Below, piece after piece: positions 1-6,955 of a stretch of 21,686 nucleotides of DNA. Source of the DNA: Lysobacterales bacterium (GTDB lineage Bacteria; Pseudomonadota; Gammaproteobacteria; Xanthomonadales; Xanthomonadaceae); the NCBI GenBank assembly GCA_016718605.1, contig JADKCY010000029.1:1-21686 (forward strand), read 5' to 3'. The translations under genes and the position numbers were made by a program. The number at the start of each line of letters is the position of its first letter. Position 1 is the first letter of the stretch. Below the pieces are notes generated by a model. The model saw only the letters and a program-made list of their open reading frames with translations, was not told where the DNA came from and searched no databases.

Positions 1-137
1 GTAACCGGCTCTGGTCTTGCTGATCCCGGTGGCGTATTGACCAGCATCGTCCAAGTGATCGAACCGTCTTCTTCCAGTCGGCCAATCTCATCGCCTGACA
101 AACTGAAAACTTTCCCGCCGTTGATGGTGTAGTTCAT
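1..137 (-). CDS. Second tailspike/fibre, N-terminal anchor only (runs off the window)
   Basis: The reading frame opens at ATG 137 and leaves the window at base 1, giving 45 residues (MNYTINGGKV... ending near ARPEPV). They are identical to the first 45 residues of the SGNH tailspike at 6956..8446. Phage tailspikes often share a conserved N-terminal virion-anchoring domain joined to different receptor-binding domains, so this is most likely a second spike or fibre with the same docking module. That role is inferred from the duplication, not from a recognised domain. An SD-like AGAAGG lies before the ATG, 15 bases after the stop of the structural gene at 153..947, so it is the next gene of the late operon. 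What follows the anchor lies outside the window. Confidence 0.75.
   Translation of the reverse strand, partial: MNYTINGGKVFSLSGDEIGRLEEDGSITWTMLVNTPPGSARPEPV
1..137 (-). repeat. Duplicated anchor-domain block, copy 1
   Basis: This block aligns without gaps to 8310..8446, with 126 of 137 bases identical. The alignment is cut by the window edge, so the true length of the duplication is unknown. All 11 differences are synonymous on the minus strand. Confidence 0.9.
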
Positions 138-152
138 GTTTGCGGCCTTCTG

Positions 153-947
153 TTAGGCGTACAAAACAGCGCCGATGATCGAATTGGCGGTGACTACAGT
201 TGTATCGCTATCCGATACAGCGCCTGTGATCGCATAGGAGATACCCGTCGTGAATGACGCCCCAAAAGGTAGTTTTACTTCTCGCGATCCGTTTGGCGGA
301 ACTGGGATGACATAGACGGGAATGTCGGTCCCAAGGACTGGAGTTGATGCTTTGTTGTACAGCTTGAAGAACAGCACCGCGGCCGTCGTGTTGTAAAGAC
401 TGACCCCAACGACGCGGCCTGCTGCGTTTTTGATATTCGTGGTGTTCGTGGTTGCAGCTGCAGCAACCTTAGCGATCAATGCGGCGCCGGTTGCATTTGA
501 GCGGACCAGCAGGCCGACATCCCCGACCGCACTGGTGCCAGCGCCAAGCACGGGACTTCCTGAAATCGTCACGGCTGATTGTGTTGAGGTAACCGGCTCT
601 ACGTGCGCCTCAACCCCGCATACAACCCATTTTGCAGACCCAGATGTATGTGCTGTGCAGCGAATACGGAACAGCCTCCATGCAGATACGCACAACTCCC
701 ACCCATAAACCGGAGATGCAGCAAGTACGCCGCTTGCTCCCTCAGCAACCGTTCCCGAGTTTGTCCTCGCTGCAAGTATTGCCACCCAGGCCACGCCATC
801 GTTTGAAACCTCGAACGAAACGTTATGCCCTGCAACAGCAGCGGCAGAGGCCTGGATTGAGAGCGTTCCGTACTGCTCAACGGAGCACGACAAGATGCCG
901 CCGTTTGCCGCGATGGCTGCGTTAATCAGAATGTCGGTAGTTGCCAT
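153..947 (-). CDS. Phage structural protein, neck or virion-surface, 264 aa
   Basis: This 264-residue protein is rich in Ala, Thr, Ser, Val and Gly, with no signal peptide or catalytic motif, a composition typical of beta-rich virion proteins. Residues about 20-115 look like one beta domain (segment VSFEVSNDGVAWVAI). Residues about 150-264 resemble a C-terminal module I know from uncharacterised phage structural proteins (pattern LYNKASTPVLGTDIPV ... GISYAITGAVSDSDTT). The ATG at 947 has a strong AAGGAG ribosome site. It follows the head-tail gene at 962..1726 by 14 bases and precedes the fibre start at 137, so a neck, decoration or fibre-adaptor role is likely but inferred. The joint between its two halves carries the EPVT residues also found at the end of the duplicated tailspike anchor. 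Confidence 0.75.
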   Translation of the reverse strand: MATTDILINAAIAANGGILSCSVEQYGTLSIQASAAAVAGHNVSFEVSNDGVAWVAILAARTNSGTVAEGASGVLAASPVYGWELCVSAWRLFRIRCTAHTSGSAKWVVCGVEAHVEPVTSTQSAVTISGSPVLGAGTSAVGDVGLLVRSNATGAALIAKVAAAATTNTTNIKNAAGRVVGVSLYNTTAAVLFFKLYNKASTPVLGTDIPVYVIPVPPNGSREVKLPFGASFTTGISYAITGAVSDSDTTVVTANSIIGAVLYA

Positions 948-961
948 GTATCACTCCTTGA

Positions 962-1726
962 TCAACCAGCCCGCCCAGCAGGCGCCGGGGCAAACGGAAG
1001 CATTGAAAGATTGGGGTTGTTTCCGGTAAGCGCCGTTGCCTGAGCATTGACTGAGGCGACAAACATTTGCGTCCATGCGGAGGCCATCTGTGCGCCCTCG
1101 GCAAGATCCGCCTTGCTCAAGAACATGTAGGCCACCATGTACGAGACAAGATCATCAAAGTACGCATCTGCTACGGGAATGAGCGTTGCGTCGCCGCCGT
1201 CCATCCCATAGTTGCCTGATGCAGAAATGACGCGAGGCAGCGCGCAATAGCTCAGCTCGATCCAGATAGGCGTTGATGGCGCAGGCGAGACATAGAAGAA
1301 CGTCGGTGTGCGGGCGTCATAGATCACCGTTTCAATCTCGGCGCCTGTTTGCATGTGCCAGCTTCGATCTGTGAAGTCGTCACCCGACACCACATCAATT
1401 GCGGTCCCGGGCGTCAATCCATCTGCGCCCATGTTTCTGACTGCCTTGTACAGCTGCACGCCTTGCACCCGGGCGGCGGCACTGCCATCACCCGGGATGA
1501 TTCTTGACGCATCGATATCAGCAATTGATTGCCGAGTATTCCCAGCAGTCAGCTTGATAGCATCTACCCGGGAGACAGAAGGCGGCAGCCATTTAGCCAG
1601 TGCCCTCGCGCCCTGGTTCAATGCCGCTACCTGTTCGCGCTGCGACCACCGCACGAATTGCGGGTCGATATCATCAACAAGCGTACTGGCCCGCTCCAGT
1701 GCTTCGCGAACAGTTAGCGTCGTCAT
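962..1726 (-). CDS. Head-tail connector/neck protein (DUF6682-like)
   Basis: This is a 254-residue soluble protein with an N-terminal helical part (REALERASTLVDDIDPQFVRW) and a middle beta-rich part (about residues 110-165). A helical C-terminal half follows (YFDDLVSYMVAYMFLSKADL), ending in an Ala/Gly/Pro tail. The pattern resembles the DUF6682-type neck proteins found near N4-gp56-type capsid genes; I recall this family rather than having searched it. Its position after capsid and a small 121-residue gene, and before tail-side genes, fits a head-completion or adaptor role. It starts with ATG six bases after the preceding stop and has no obvious SD, so reinitiation is likely. It ends in TGA at 962. 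Confidence 0.7.
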   Translation of the reverse strand: MTTLTVREALERASTLVDDIDPQFVRWSQREQVAALNQGARALAKWLPPSVSRVDAIKLTAGNTRQSIADIDASRIIPGDGSAAARVQGVQLYKAVRNMGADGLTPGTAIDVVSGDDFTDRSWHMQTGAEIETVIYDARTPTFFYVSPAPSTPIWIELSYCALPRVISASGNYGMDGGDATLIPVADAYFDDLVSYMVAYMFLSKADLAEGAQMASAWTQMFVASVNAQATALTGNNPNLSMLPFAPAPAGRAG

Positions 1727-1732
1727 GCTGGA

Positions 1733-2098
1733 TTACACCGGGCCGTGATCGGTGATGTTGAAGCGAGGCTGCTCGCCAGCGGGGTTGCCCTTCTCATCGA
1801 CAACAGCGGTCGTGAGATTCTGGATGTGAGCGACAAACTCTTCCGGAACTGCGACCTTGACGGAACGATTGATGAGGATGACGTAACCGTTGATGCCGAA
1901 AGGCTGGGCAGCGCGGCCGAGTTCGCCATCGCCAGGGTGCAGCGTGATATAGCGGCGCTTGCCTGAGAATTCAGACGGCAAGCCTGTGGCCACAGCTGGC
2001 GCTTCAGGAGCGGAAGCAGCAACAGCGCCGGAGTCAGTAGCGGCGTCGTCGATATCGGAGATGGTGGAGGTGTCTTGTGTTTTTGTGTTGCGTGTCAT
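1733..2098 (-). CDS. Small virion-associated protein, 121 aa, unknown
   Basis: This is a 121-residue protein whose first 45 residues are a low-complexity Ala/Ser/Thr/Asp stretch and whose C-terminal part is more ordered (KRRYITLHPGDGELGRAAQ onward). I do not recognise a family. I chose ATG 2098 over a TTG at 2107 because an AGGGAA lies about 9 bases upstream of the ATG. It is the first gene after the terminator that follows the major capsid gene, and six bases separate it from the connector gene. A head decoration or head-completion role would fit the position, but the sequence does not show it. Confidence 0.65.
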   Translation of the reverse strand: MTRNTKTQDTSTISDIDDAATDSGAVAASAPEAPAVATGLPSEFSGKRRYITLHPGDGELGRAAQPFGINGYVILINRSVKVAVPEEFVAHIQNLTTAVVDEKGNPAGEQPRFNITDHGPV

Positions 2099-2125
2099 GG
2101 TGAGCAATTCCCTATTCTGAAAATG

Positions 2126-2154
2126 AAAAAGCCCCGCCGGTTAAGGCAGGGCTT
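2126..2154 (-). terminator. Intrinsic terminator after the capsid gene
   Basis: Read on the minus strand, a 10-bp stem (AAGCCCTGCC paired with GGCGGGGCTT, one T-G wobble) with a six-base loop is followed by TTTTTC. The wobble becomes a C-A mismatch on the plus strand, so it works leftward. It sits 22 bases after the capsid stop and would reduce transcription of the downstream neck genes unless antiterminated. Confidence 0.8.
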
Positions 2155-2176
2155 CTTGATGGAGCGTTACAGGCGC

Positions 2177-3163
2177 TTACAGTGCAGGCGCCGCTACTTC
2201 TGCGACACCCATCCAAAGGTCGTTCAGCACTACCGCCCCTTGCATGGTCTTCCAGCCCACGGTGCCTTGTTGGGCCAGCGGATCGCCAATCGCCGCTTTG
2301 GGATTCACGACGAACACTTCCGCCGAGAACTTGCCTTTCAGTGCAACGATGCCGTAGGCGTTTTCAGCCAAATACAGAATCGGATACACGTCAGCGCTGG
2401 TGCCGCCCGTAGAGATCATCGTGCCCTTGGCGCCGCCCGCATTGGCATACGAGCTGCAGAGGGTCGAGCTGATGTAGCGCACATCCTCGACTTTGCCCAG
2501 TTCGCTTTCAAACGGGGTGATGCCGGAATACTTCTCAATCGGAATGAACCCGGTCAAGCTGCGGATGCTCGGCTCCATGTCTGGATGCACGATTGCCACG
2601 TAGCTAGCGGCGACCGGCTCAGTGCCGATGTTGATGCCCGCCTTGATTATCTTCGTGATCTTCTTGGCATTCTGACGCTTCAGCGCGCGAGTGATCTTGC
2701 GCTGCAGATTCAGATCCAGCGTAGCGACAACAGCGTTACGTGCGCCGACGCCGCCCGCATAGAACACGTTGGAGCATGCTTTCAACGCGCCATAGCGAAT
2801 GGTCTCGATGGTCTCACCCGCTTGCTGCGGAATCAGGCCGGTGGTCAGCTCCTGCAGAACAGGATCTTCGTGAGTGTCCAGAATCACATCCGTGATCGGG
2901 ACATAGTTGCCGTACTGGCTCAGCGTGAGCGTCACATCAGTGACAGTCAGCGGAGTGCCCGCAGGCGCCACGCCTTCTGTCAATGCAACAGTGCTGACGG
3001 GCAGCGCGTTGTAACGACGGAACTTGACGGTCTTGGAGTTGCGAGCTGGCAGGGTTTGCGCAGCGCCGAACTTCTCCAGAATCATCACTTGGTGAGCACG
3101 AGGCAAAAGGTCTTTGACTGCAAGCGCGCTGGTGCGCGGTGAAATATCGCCGTAGGTAGACAT
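2177..3163 (-). CDS. Major capsid protein, N4-gp56 family
   Basis: This 328-residue protein matches the N4-gp56 family of HK97-fold major capsid proteins. The N-terminal part is typical (YGDISPRTSALAVKDLLPRA, then LEKFGAAQTLPARNSKTVKFRRY). It continues with the conserved central region (GNYVPITDVILDTHEDPVLQ) and a P-domain-like segment (SYVAIVHPDMEPSIRSLTGFIP). The C-terminal part is NAYGIVALKG ... GDPLAQQGTVGWKT. Length is normal for the family. The protein would form the icosahedral shell on the scaffold encoded just upstream (3426..4331). The ATG at 3163 has a strong AAGGAGA seven bases upstream. The gene ends in TAA and is followed by a terminator, so the scaffold-capsid pair forms its own expression unit. 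Confidence 0.93.
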   Translation of the reverse strand: MSTYGDISPRTSALAVKDLLPRAHQVMILEKFGAAQTLPARNSKTVKFRRYNALPVSTVALTEGVAPAGTPLTVTDVTLTLSQYGNYVPITDVILDTHEDPVLQELTTGLIPQQAGETIETIRYGALKACSNVFYAGGVGARNAVVATLDLNLQRKITRALKRQNAKKITKIIKAGINIGTEPVAASYVAIVHPDMEPSIRSLTGFIPIEKYSGITPFESELGKVEDVRYISSTLCSSYANAGGAKGTMISTGGTSADVYPILYLAENAYGIVALKGKFSAEVFVVNPKAAIGDPLAQQGTVGWKTMQGAVVLNDLWMGVAEVAAPAL

Positions 3164-3425
3164 GAGTGTCTTCTCCTTGAAGTTGATGGCTGTTTTGAGG
3201 CGCCCAAAACTTCCCCGGAGGCATCACATCCACAGCAAGCGCGTGCGTATGCCTCAGTCGTGCGGCGCTTTCGCGTATCGCATTCCTGATGGCGCGTACC
3301 GTGCTGGGGTAAAGCTGGAGGGGCAGCGGGCCTCGGGCAAAGAGGCCTGCTTGATTGCGCAGAAATCCGTCTGCGCGCGGGAGGGTGGAATCCCTCAGTG
3401 AGTTGTCAGGGTCATCGAGCCGGGA
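3164..3425. other. Long leader of the capsid gene; possible conserved non-coding or Ash-like element
   Basis: This is the largest gap inside the structural operon: 262 bases between scaffold stop and capsid start. No convincing minus-strand gene lies in it. A hairpin at 3326..3350 (GGCCTC ... GAGGCC) has no T-tract, so it is not an intrinsic terminator. On the plus strand a 79-residue frame at 3162..3401 contains the string IHSKRVRMPQSCGAFAYRI. From memory this looks like the recurrent 'Ash-like' sequences of proteobacterial prophages, which may be conserved nucleic-acid elements rather than proteins. I saw no promoter. Confidence is for something non-random being here, not for a named function. 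Confidence 0.35.
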
Positions 3426-4331
3426 TTACTCTTCCCAGGCGCGCTCGTATTCGTCAGCGTCATTGCCGGGCTTGCTTGGCATGCGCAGCGCCACGGATGC
3501 CGGGGAGGCAATCGGGCTTTCATCGAACGGGTCGTTTTCTTCGGTGGTTTCTTCAGCGGGACCGGCCTGCTCGGCGCCTGCCTTGTTCTCGTCCTTGAAC
3601 GTCGCAACTAGCCTGATGATTTGCGGCCACATTCCCTTAGCAAGCACATTGACTGCGGTATTGCGCTTGTCTTCGTCCTTGCTTTCCAGCCATTTCTGGA
3701 AGGCTTCGGAGGCGACGACATCATCAAGATCCGGGTGCGCGTCCAGAATCGCGGACTCGTGCATGGATTGCAGCGCGGATTGAATGCCATTGGCCAGACC
3801 GGCCAGCTTGGATTCAAAGCCCTTGCCGAAATCCCCAGCGGCCGAACCTGCGTAATGCTGGATCAGCGTTTTCAGATCACCGATAAAGTCGGGGCCGAAG
3901 TCTTCGGCGAACTTTGCTTCGACGGCGGAGATGTTTTCAGGGGATGCTTCGGGCGCTGCAGGAGCGGCAGGGGCTGCTGATGCAGACTCAAGCTCTGCGG
4001 CACGGGCGCTGAGTTCTTCCTCGCGCTTCTTCAGGCGACCTTCCCACGACTTCTGCTTCTGCACCTCTTCAGGCGTCATTTCTTCAGCCGCTTCGCCTGC
4101 GCCGCCTTCTGCGGCCTGCTCGGTGGGGCTCTCGCCTTCAGCCGCCTCTTCAACTGCTGCCGCCTGCGAATCCGGCGCGTCGTCCTCGCCTTCAGGCGCA
4201 GCGGAAATCACAACGGCCACGCCGGGGGATTCTTCCTCGGGCACATCCTGCTCTGCTGCTTCTTGCGGGAGACTCTCGTCCTCGCTCCATGCTTCGTCAT
4301 ACGCTTGCTGTTCGGTTTTGTTATCGGCCAT
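3426..4331 (-). CDS. Head scaffolding protein
   Basis: This 301-residue, very acidic protein lies directly upstream of the major capsid gene. Residues 1-90 are rich in Glu and Ala. A predicted coiled coil spans about 92-118 (KSWEGRLKKREEELSARAA). An Ala/Pro linker follows at about 117-131, then a helical domain at about 135-245 (HPDLDDVVASEAFQKWLES). A second acidic linker ends in a charged C-terminal tail. This layout and position are those of phage scaffolds that template capsid assembly and then leave or are cleaved. I preferred ATG 4331 (GGAG nine bases upstream) to a TTG at 4349. A short motif, YDEAWSE near the N-terminus and YERAWEE at the extreme C-terminus, also occurs in the portal N-terminus. 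Confidence 0.85.
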   Translation of the reverse strand: MADNKTEQQAYDEAWSEDESLPQEAAEQDVPEEESPGVAVVISAAPEGEDDAPDSQAAAVEEAAEGESPTEQAAEGGAGEAAEEMTPEEVQKQKSWEGRLKKREEELSARAAELESASAAPAAPAAPEASPENISAVEAKFAEDFGPDFIGDLKTLIQHYAGSAAGDFGKGFESKLAGLANGIQSALQSMHESAILDAHPDLDDVVASEAFQKWLESKDEDKRNTAVNVLAKGMWPQIIRLVATFKDENKAGAEQAGPAEETTEENDPFDESPIASPASVALRMPSKPGNDADEYERAWEE

Positions 4332-4347
4332 GTGTTCGGGCTCCGTC

Positions 4348-4373
4348 AAAAAGAAAAAGCCGGATCAACCGGC
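4348..4373 (-). terminator. Tandem terminator, distal hairpin
   Basis: On the minus strand GCCGG-TTGAT-CCGGC is followed by TTTTTCTTTTT. It lies about 17 bases before the scaffold start and is the second of two stacked hairpins. Confidence 0.75.
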
Positions 4374-4375
4374 GT

Positions 4376-4399
4376 AAAAAAAGCCGCTGGTGGGCGGCT
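4376..4399 (-). terminator. Tandem terminator, proximal hairpin
   Basis: On the minus strand AGCCGC-CCACCA-GCGGCT is followed by seven T residues. It starts 12 bases after the stop of the 72-residue gene. Together with the next hairpin it insulates the scaffold-capsid unit from portal transcription. Confidence 0.85.
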
Positions 4400-4410
4400 C
4401 GGTAAAAAAA

Positions 4411-4629
4411 TCAAAGGGTCGGCGTGTGCGTGGCCGGATCTGTCAGCGCACGCATGATCTGTCTAGTCTGTCGGCAATACGCCTGCAGCACGGGCAGCTG
4501 CTCTGGCTTCGCGTCCAGCATGTTGTCCTGGTACTCCGCGATCATTGCAGCCAGCATCTTGCGCATGTCGGAAAGCTGGGCTGAATTCGGCAGGACCATT
4601 ACGGCTGCCAGCGCCTCACGCACGTTCAT
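4411..4629 (-). CDS. Small structural-operon protein between portal and scaffold, 72 aa
   Basis: This is a 72-residue, mostly helical protein of unknown function (segments REALAAVMVLPNSAQLSDM and QAYCRQTRQIMRALTDPAT). Its ATG at 4629 overlaps the portal TGA (ATGA), so it is probably translated by coupling to the portal gene. It ends in TGA just before two stacked terminators, making it the last gene of the portal unit. Small genes here sometimes encode portal or head-assembly accessory proteins, but nothing in the sequence shows this. The frame is uninterrupted and the junctions are clean, so I am fairly sure it is a gene. Confidence 0.7.
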   Translation of the reverse strand: MNVREALAAVMVLPNSAQLSDMRKMLAAMIAEYQDNMLDAKPEQLPVLQAYCRQTRQIMRALTDPATHTPTL

Positions 4630-6887
4630 TGCGGCTGGCCATCCGCAAGACTTGCGGTTTCAATACCCTGCGCGGCTCCCTGCTGTGCGCCTTGTGGTGC
4701 GGGGACATTCACTGGCTGGCCTTGTTGTGTCGGGACTTGCTGCTGCGGGGTTTGATCGGTCCATCCTGCAGACCGGGCAATTTCATCAGCAGCCACCGCA
4801 ACGCCGGGATTTTGTACGGCCAGCCCGGCCGCCTGGAATGCTGAGTACAGCCCGCGAATCATGTTCTCCATGGCGGCGGACTTGGACTCAAGCGCCTCAA
4901 CCATCTTCTTCTGCGCGCTAGCCTGCAGGTCGGCCGCTTTGGCCTGGGCAATTGCCAGCTGAGCCTGAGCCTGAGCAACCTGCATTTGTTGCATCTGCTC
5001 GGACATCGGGTTGGATTCGGCCTGCTTGGCCTCGTCATCGTTCATCACGACATCATCAAACTCCGCCGCATCGGCAATACGCCGGGCGACCTGTAACCAC
5101 TTGACGTACTTGCGCGCCTCGGGCGGAACGGCCTGATTAAACTGCATGGCCTGCTGGGCACGAACCTCTTTCGCCACCAGCGATGACGCGCCACGGGCCT
5201 GCACGCCGAAATCACCCTTGATGCTGTTGTCTGGGTGGTAAAGCATGTTCCAGCCAAGCTGCGCCTGCATCGCCGGGCGGGTAATGCCTTCATCGAAATT
5301 CGTGACAAGGCTCTTGATGATGACCTTGCTCTGCCCGAGTAGCATCGACAAGCCGCCCATCGTTGCGCCAGCGCCCTGTACTGCGCCGTCGCCAGCGAGA
5401 AAGCGCGGCATCATTGTTGTTTCGTCGGCAGAATTCTCGAAGTGCTCTGCCAACTGTAGAAGCCATTGTGTGTGATTCGGCAGATCCACGGCCTTGACTG
5501 GAGAGTATTGGGAATCGCCCTTTGTCTGCAGCCATACCTTGCGCGGGTGAATGCTGGTGTAATCAGTCCCAGGGGCCAACTCCGCCACATTGCAAACAAA
5601 CTGAGACCCAGCGGACAGCGCCGCGTTATCCAGGGCAGCTCGCACCGCCGCATTGGTCGTGTCTTGGTCATCGCGAGCAATCGCCCCGATGCCTTCAGCG
5701 AAAATGCACGATTCGTCTTCGCGGAACTGGTACAAGTGGAATGGGAAGCTCGCGCCTTGTCGCATCAACTGAGCGCGCACCACTTCTCCATCCGGAAGCA
5801 TCCACAGGTTTGCGAATACGACCTCATGCAACCGCTCTGCCGGAACCTGCACGCCGCATTGCTGCAGCTCTGACGCATCAATCCAGCCGTAGCGCTCGAA
5901 AACGTCATACAGGCCTGAATCCACGCTGGCCGTTGTCTGGTTTTTGTCGCCAAGCGCGCGGAGTTCTGCTTCATACGCCCGAAGATCAGCGCGCCCGTCT
6001 GTGTTCTTTTGCGCATGATCGATCAGCGCTTCTTTGTTGAATCCTTTGCGCTCTGCCAGCTCAAGCAGCGCGGCTTTGGTCAGCCGATGGTGCTGCCACA
6101 CATAGCGGCAATGCTCCAACTCCGTCGCCTCCATGTCCGGGTAGAAGCGCCATACCGGCACGCGTTCGTAAATCGGCCGGGTCGAATATCTGACGGTTTC
6201 TCCCCAGCGATTCTTCTTCTCATCCCACGCGTAACTGACTTGAGACTCACGCTTTGCCAGCGGACCCTTCAGAATTCCGGTGCCATACAGGTTTCCGGAG
6301 AACAGCACTTGCTTTATCTGGCGCGGGTAGCGCATCTCGGCCAACTGGTCGGCCATGACCTCTTCCATGCGTGCAGCCGAATCTTCAGCCGCCTGCTTGA
6401 TCGCATCTTCCAGCGCAGCCGGAGGAATTGGCTGGCCTTGCAGCGCAGCTCCCAGCGCCTTGGTGATTTCCTGCACGCGGAACGGCGGGAGAATCGGCTT
6501 CGGGCTTGCCTCTACCGAGAAATTGCGCTCTTTGCTTGCAGGGAACAGCAGATCAAGCAGCATCGATGTCGCGATGTCCACCTTTTGGGCGGTGAGCCGC
6601 TTGTATGCGCTCGATCGATTCGTCAGCGCGGCCGCAACATCTGGCTCGTAAATCCCTTTGTACTGCCGCAGCGATTTCAGCCAGCTCTCTTCAGACGGCT
6701 GGCGCATCCGCTCGGCATCTGAAAACTCTGTGATGAGCCGCAGGCCGATAGGCGTCAGCGCGTCGTATGGCACGGCCTCCTGTGTCTCTTCCCATGCACG
6801 ATCAAACGCCCGGTCTGACTCCTGCACTTCTGGCGCGACCGCTTGAACCGGGGCCGCCTGGAGTTCTTCGTCTTGAGGATTGGTCAT
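4626..6887 (-). CDS. Portal (head-tail connector) protein
   Basis: At 753 residues this is the size of the large portals found with N4-gp56-type capsids. The portal makes the dodecameric ring at one vertex, through which DNA enters and leaves. The conserved N-terminal core begins around residue 43 (LRLITEFSDAERMRQPSEESW) and continues through LTAQKVDIATSMLLDLLF. The central region carries the clip/stem features. The C-terminal quarter is a Gln/Ala-rich coiled coil (MQQMQVAQAQAQLAIAQ) with a disordered Gln/Pro tail. A longer frame from 7022 is rejected because it would read through the terminator at 6904..6930; ATG 6887 gives the natural start. The SD is weak (GGAA eight bases upstream). Residues 27-34 (AFDRAWEE) match a motif at both ends of the scaffold. 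Confidence 0.88.
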   Translation of the reverse strand: MTNPQDEELQAAPVQAVAPEVQESDRAFDRAWEETQEAVPYDALTPIGLRLITEFSDAERMRQPSEESWLKSLRQYKGIYEPDVAAALTNRSSAYKRLTAQKVDIATSMLLDLLFPASKERNFSVEASPKPILPPFRVQEITKALGAALQGQPIPPAALEDAIKQAAEDSAARMEEVMADQLAEMRYPRQIKQVLFSGNLYGTGILKGPLAKRESQVSYAWDEKKNRWGETVRYSTRPIYERVPVWRFYPDMEATELEHCRYVWQHHRLTKAALLELAERKGFNKEALIDHAQKNTDGRADLRAYEAELRALGDKNQTTASVDSGLYDVFERYGWIDASELQQCGVQVPAERLHEVVFANLWMLPDGEVVRAQLMRQGASFPFHLYQFREDESCIFAEGIGAIARDDQDTTNAAVRAALDNAALSAGSQFVCNVAELAPGTDYTSIHPRKVWLQTKGDSQYSPVKAVDLPNHTQWLLQLAEHFENSADETTMMPRFLAGDGAVQGAGATMGGLSMLLGQSKVIIKSLVTNFDEGITRPAMQAQLGWNMLYHPDNSIKGDFGVQARGASSLVAKEVRAQQAMQFNQAVPPEARKYVKWLQVARRIADAAEFDDVVMNDDEAKQAESNPMSEQMQQMQVAQAQAQLAIAQAKAADLQASAQKKMVEALESKSAAMENMIRGLYSAFQAAGLAVQNPGVAVAADEIARSAGWTDQTPQQQVPTQQGQPVNVPAPQGAQQGAAQGIETASLADGQPQ

Positions 6888-6903
6888 GTGTGTTCCGGAA
6901 ATG

Positions 6904-6930
6904 AAAAACCCGCCGAAGCGGGTTTGTTTT
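6904..6930 (-). terminator. Terminator between tailspike and portal genes
   Basis: A perfect 8-bp stem AAACCCGC/GCGGGTTT with a four-base loop has T-rich flanks on both sides: five T on the minus strand, TTTGTTTT on the plus strand. It could therefore work in both directions. It lies 26 bases after the SGNH gene and 17 bases before the portal ATG. Confidence 0.85.
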
Positions 6931-6955
6931 AATCGTGGTGCAGAGGGGCTTGGAT

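Noticed and set aside
2075..3142. 355-residue open frame on the plus strand
   Set aside because: It lies antisense across the whole major capsid gene, is rich in Arg/His/Gln as expected for a shadow frame, and has no ribosome site.
6009..6722. 237-residue plus-strand frame within the portal region
   Set aside because: It is antisense to the portal; the portal frame is continuous and family-like.
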